Shown: positions 61,026 to 64,000 of the stretch, in pieces
Numbering within the stretch: the stretch's first letter is position 1
Layout of the letters: each line of letters starts with the position of its first letter
Origin: Paucimonas sp.
Lineage (GTDB): Bacteria > Pseudomonadota > Gammaproteobacteria > Pseudomonadales > Pseudomonadaceae
Reading direction: 5' to 3'
DNA: 64,000 nt
NCBI GenBank assembly: GCA_031253995.1
Contig: JAIRVG010000009.1
Span: 1-64,000 of the forward strand
Made by a program: the position numbers and the translations under genes
The notes under the pieces: generated by a model
The model's input: only the letters and a program-made list of their open reading frames with translations
The model's database searches: none
What the model was told of the DNA's origin: nothing

Positions 61026-63035
61026 TCACGGCTCTAGCCGGCGCTGCTGGTAGATCCAGTCGACGATTTCTCCGTCTGGCGTGTAGCCACTGACCATCTC
61101 GCGCAACAACTGCCGCACCCGGCTGAAGTCATCCTGGGCCACGGCGTCGGTCAGTTCCTGCAGCTTGCCCTTGAGCACGTCCCAGCCCAGGTAATCCTCG
61201 TTGGCACTCATGATCATCGGATGGGGTGTCGCGACCACGTTCTCGCCGATCAACAACTCCTCGTACAGTTTCTCGCCAGGGCGCAACCCGGTGAACTCGA
61301 TGGAGATGTCGCCGTGGGGGTTGCGATCAGAACGCACGCTCAGGCCGGACAGGTGGATCATCTTCTCGGCCAGCTCGACGATCCGCACCGGATCGCCCAT
61401 GTCGAGGACGAAGACATCACCACCCAGCCCCATGGAGCCAGCCTGGATCACCAGCTGGGCCGCCTCGGGAATGGTCATGAAATAGCGGGTGATCTTCGGG
61501 TGAGTGACCGTCAACGGCCCCCCCGCCGTGATCTGCTTATGGAACAGCGGGATGACCGAGCCGGATGAGCCCAGTACGTTGCCAAAACGGACCATCGTGA
61601 ACCGGGTCTTGTTCACCTGTGCGACATTTCCGCTTTCACCGTACAGAACCGGAGCGACCTCTTTGCTCAGCCCCTGCAGAACCATTTCGGCCAGGCGTTT
61701 GGTGCTGCCCATGACATTGGTTGGACGCACTGCCTTGTCGGTGGAGATCAGGACGAAGTTGGCGACCCCGGCCTTCAACGCTGCCTGGGCTGTGTTCAAA
61801 GTCCCGATCACGTTGTTGAGGATGCCTTCGGCAATGTTGTGCTCAACCATCGGCACGTGCTTGTAGGCCGCCGCGTGATACACCGTGTCCACTCGCCAGG
61901 CCTGCATGATGTCCAGCAACAGCGCCGGGTTGCGGATCGACCCCAGAATAGGCAATACACGCACGGCTAGCGACTCACGGGTAATCCGCTGTTCCAGCTC
62001 GCCAAGGATGCTGTAGAGGTTGAACTCACTATGCTCGAACAGCAGCAAGGTGGTCGGTTGCAGACCGAGAATCTGCCGGCACAGTTCGGAGCCGATGGAG
62101 CCGCCCGCGCCCGTCACCAGCACCGACTTGCCCTTGATGCAATGTTCAAGCAGGTCCTCTTGGGCAGGAACCGAGTCGCGCCCCAGCAGGTCGGCGATGT
62201 CGACCTCCTGGATGTCGTCGACCTTGACCAGACCACTGGCGAGATCCATGAAGCCTGGAACACTTCGGACGTGGATAGGAAAACGCTCGAGGAAGCCGAG
62301 AATCTCGCGACGCCGTGCGCGGCTCGCTGACGGTACGGCGAGCAGAATCTCCTGGATGCCGGGAACATCTATGAGTTTCTGGATATCGGCAGGTCGGTAC
62401 ACCGGCAGCCCGGAGATCACGTGATCGGCAATGCTCTCGTCATCATCGATGAAGGCCACTGGACGCATCACCCGCCCCATGCGCAATGCCGCTACCAGCT
62501 GGTTGCCGGCGGCGCCGGCACCATAGATGGCGACCTTGGTCAGACCGTCGTCGCGACTGGAAAACGGTACGTGCTGGACTGCAGCGAACCAATCGCCAAG
62601 GAAGTACTGGCGCATGGCAAGACGCAAGCCGCCGATCATGATCAGGCTCAGCCACCAGTAGTTGAAGATGATCGAACGCGGCACGACGCCCTGGTGGTTG
62701 CTATACCAGTACACCACCAGGGTGAGCAGCAGCGAGGACAGGCTGACGGCCTTGATGATCGCCACCAGTGCATCGTTGCCGAAGTACCGCATGATCGCCC
62801 GGTACATCCCGAAACGTATGAACAAGGGAACTGCAATCACCGGCGCAGCCACGAATAGCCAGACATGCTGGGCGATCGGGTTGGACATCTCGTCGAGCCC
62901 GAGCCTGACGACGAACGCCAGCCACAGGGCAACCCAGACAAGAATGACATCCGTGACAACCTGGATCAGCCGTTTGTAACTACGCGGCAATCCCAGCAAT
63001 CCGTTTCTGAATCTATCCATTTTCCCGTCAGACAT
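61026..63035 (-). CDS. wbpM: UDP-GlcNAc C4,C6-dehydratase WbpM type
   Basis: A 669-residue inner-membrane nucleotide-sugar dehydratase for O-antigen (B-band LPS) synthesis. Four membrane helices lie within residues 12-140, followed by a first Rossmann-like domain (VAIYGAGAAGNQLVAALRMG) and a second, catalytic SDR domain (VLVTGAGGSIGSELCRQILG). The SMK active site of this family is visible as STDKAVRPTNVMGSTKR (Met in place of Tyr, Lys conserved). The start is ATG at 63035, with GGAAG upstream; ATG 63020 is also possible. wbpL lies next upstream. Confidence 0.94.
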   Translation of the reverse strand: MSDGKMDRFRNGLLGLPRSYKRLIQVVTDVILVWVALWLAFVVRLGLDEMSNPIAQHVWLFVAAPVIAVPLFIRFGMYRAIMRYFGNDALVAIIKAVSLSSLLLTLVVYWYSNHQGVVPRSIIFNYWWLSLIMIGGLRLAMRQYFLGDWFAAVQHVPFSSRDDGLTKVAIYGAGAAGNQLVAALRMGRVMRPVAFIDDDESIADHVISGLPVYRPADIQKLIDVPGIQEILLAVPSASRARRREILGFLERFPIHVRSVPGFMDLASGLVKVDDIQEVDIADLLGRDSVPAQEDLLEHCIKGKSVLVTGAGGSIGSELCRQILGLQPTTLLLFEHSEFNLYSILGELEQRITRESLAVRVLPILGSIRNPALLLDIMQAWRVDTVYHAAAYKHVPMVEHNIAEGILNNVIGTLNTAQAALKAGVANFVLISTDKAVRPTNVMGSTKRLAEMVLQGLSKEVAPVLYGESGNVAQVNKTRFTMVRFGNVLGSSGSVIPLFHKQITAGGPLTVTHPKITRYFMTIPEAAQLVIQAGSMGLGGDVFVLDMGDPVRIVELAEKMIHLSGLSVRSDRNPHGDISIEFTGLRPGEKLYEELLIGENVVATPHPMIMSANEDYLGWDVLKGKLQELTDAVAQDDFSRVRQLLREMVSGYTPDGEIVDWIYQQRRLEP

Positions 63036-63117
63036 ACGTCGTCGCTTCCAATCTTTTAAGCATTTGACGAGTGTACGCAGTCGGCTTGCACTGCAATACC
63101 ACCCAGTCCCGCATGAG

Positions 63118-64000
63118 TTACTTTTCCGGCCGACCGGCACCGAATTTGAGGGCCGACGCGACCAGTGGCAGGTAGGCGACCAGCACACCTACCCCGCCAT
63201 CCAGGTCCAGGCAGACAACCGCCCATGCCAATGGCAGCAGCCAGAACAGGTTGATCGCCAACACCCCAAGCGTTACGGGCAAATGCCGTCCGTAGCGGCG
63301 GGACGCGTATTGGTAGGCGTGGGTCCGGTGAGCCTCATAGACTTTCTGCCCGATCATCAGGCGACGGATCAGGGTGACCGTCGCATCGACGATGAAGACC
63401 CCCAGCAGGATCAGCCAGGCCCAGAACAGCCGGCTGTCCGTCCAGGCCGCCTGCAGCGCCAGGATCCCTAGCGTGATGCCAAGGAAACCGCTGCCGGCGT
63501 CCCCCATGAAGATTTTCGCGGGAGGGAAGTTCCAGAACAGGAAGCCGGCCACCGCCATGCCAAGGATCAATGCCGGCCAGATCAACTGCGGGTGACCACT
63601 CGCAAAATACAGGGCGCACATGCCAACAGTGGCGCATATGGCCTCTACACTGGCCAACCCATCGATACCATCCATGAAGTTGTACAGGTTGAGCATCCAC
63701 ACCAGATAGAACGCGGCGAGGAGCGCGCCCAGCCAGCCCAGGTCCAGGTCCAGGCCGAACACCTGCAACGGCGGCAATCCGCCAAGCCAGAACAGGGCCC
63801 AGGCGGCACCGGTGAAATGCCCGAGCAAACGCCAGCGTGCGGCGATGTGACCATGGTCATCCATGAAGCCGATGACCGCGACCAATGCGCCTGCACCGGC
63901 CAGGCCGACGAATGCACCGGTCGGCAGCGAACCGTCCAGCCAGCCCAACGGCAGTGCCGCAAGAAAACTGAGAACGATCGCCACCCCGCCGCCACGAGGC
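63118..64000 (-). CDS. wbpL: Glycosyltransferase WbpL (MraY/WecA family), 5' part missing
   Basis: At least 294 residues of a polytopic membrane phospho-N-acetyl-sugar transferase that starts O-antigen assembly on undecaprenyl phosphate. The window edge cuts it just before the first conserved motif: the frame begins PRGGGVAIVLSF. Later motifs are FMDDHGHI, NLYNFMDGIDGLAS, FMGDAGSGFLG and HRTHAYQYA. The stop lies 82 bases before wbpM, which it precedes in the same transcript. A GTG at 63984 is in frame but is internal to the conserved sequence, not the start. Confidence 0.94.
   Translation of the reverse strand, partial: PRGGGVAIVLSFLAALPLGWLDGSLPTGAFVGLAGAGALVAVIGFMDDHGHIAARWRLLGHFTGAAWALFWLGGLPPLQVFGLDLDLGWLGALLAAFYLVWMLNLYNFMDGIDGLASVEAICATVGMCALYFASGHPQLIWPALILGMAVAGFLFWNFPPAKIFMGDAGSGFLGITLGILALQAAWTDSRLFWAWLILLGVFIVDATVTLIRRLMIGQKVYEAHRTHAYQYASRRYGRHLPVTLGVLAINLFWLLPLAWAVVCLDLDGGVGVLVAYLPLVASALKFGAGRPEK

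Overview
The window is gamma-proteobacterial chromosome from the genus Pseudomonas. Base composition is high-GC, codon use is uniform from end to end, and gene order matches pseudomonads I remember. A hybrid kinase of SagS type, glutathione peroxidase, MsrB, AlaA-like aminotransferase, HtpX, Tpm, DeaD, class II DAHP synthase, OhrR/Ohr and EF-P/EarP form one block. FolE, Smr, an isochorismatase-fold protein, PrmB, AroC and an MFS protein form another, and PyrF, a ComEA-like protein, WbpM and WbpL a third. Having all three blocks in this arrangement points to the P. putida / P. fluorescens side of the genus rather than P. aeruginosa. I see no prophage, insertion sequence, integron or CRISPR array, so this is mostly core genome with a few lineage-specific loci.

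Layout. 0-6 kb: two tRNA genes, a free methionine-R-sulfoxide reductase coupled to an AAA+ ATPase, the sagS-type kinase, glutathione peroxidase and msrB. 6-14.4 kb: aminotransferase, htpX, tpm, an extradiol dioxygenase, deaD with a long leader, a spermidine-synthase-like protein and DAHP synthase. 14.4-20.3 kb: TauE permease, LysR regulator, ohrR-ohr with twin operator-like sites, efp and its rhamnosyltransferase gene earP, and a GreA/GreB-like protein. 20.3-27.4 kb: two LysR regulators with divergent targets (an SDR and an MFS exporter), a TonB-dependent siderophore receptor and tRNA-Ser. 27.7-31 kb: crotonase, acyltransferase, CorA and a class I glutamine amidotransferase. 31-36.5 kb: a 31-residue membrane peptide with a structured, A-rich leader, a molybdopterin-fold/cytochrome c fusion, and a tightly packed ATP-grasp / alpha-E / transglutaminase operon. 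36.5-48.5 kb: LtaS-like sulfatase, ZIP transporter, ankyrin protein, a DUF3509 gene behind a sigma-54 promoter, a degenerate acireductone dioxygenase, MFS-aroC, a hydrolase and prmB. 47.9-52.6 kb: isochorismatase-fold protein, Smr protein, folE, glutaredoxin, GST and BenE. 52.6-60 kb: HBM-type chemoreceptor, MocR regulator with MFS, SDR, CurA-like reductase and pyrF. 60-64 kb: ComEA-like protein, wbpM and the truncated wbpL, the near edge of an O-antigen cluster that continues past the right end.

Common themes are oxidative-damage repair (two methionine sulfoxide reductases of different substrate range, glutathione peroxidase, Ohr/OhrR, GST, glutaredoxin) and translation or RNA quality control (EF-P/EarP, DeaD, PrmB, a probable RraB-like protein). 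Many neighbouring genes are packed with 1-23 base overlaps.

The observations most worth following are: an acireductone dioxygenase that has lost most of its metal ligands, next to aroC/MFS where P. aeruginosa keeps intact mtn genes; a textbook sigma-54 promoter architecture in front of a DUF3509 gene; a 31-residue membrane peptide whose ribosome-binding site is embedded in a catabolite-repression-type A-rich motif; and the uncharacterised ATP-grasp/alpha-E/transglutaminase operon without an adjacent Anbu protease. All assignments come from reading the sequence; no database search was run.
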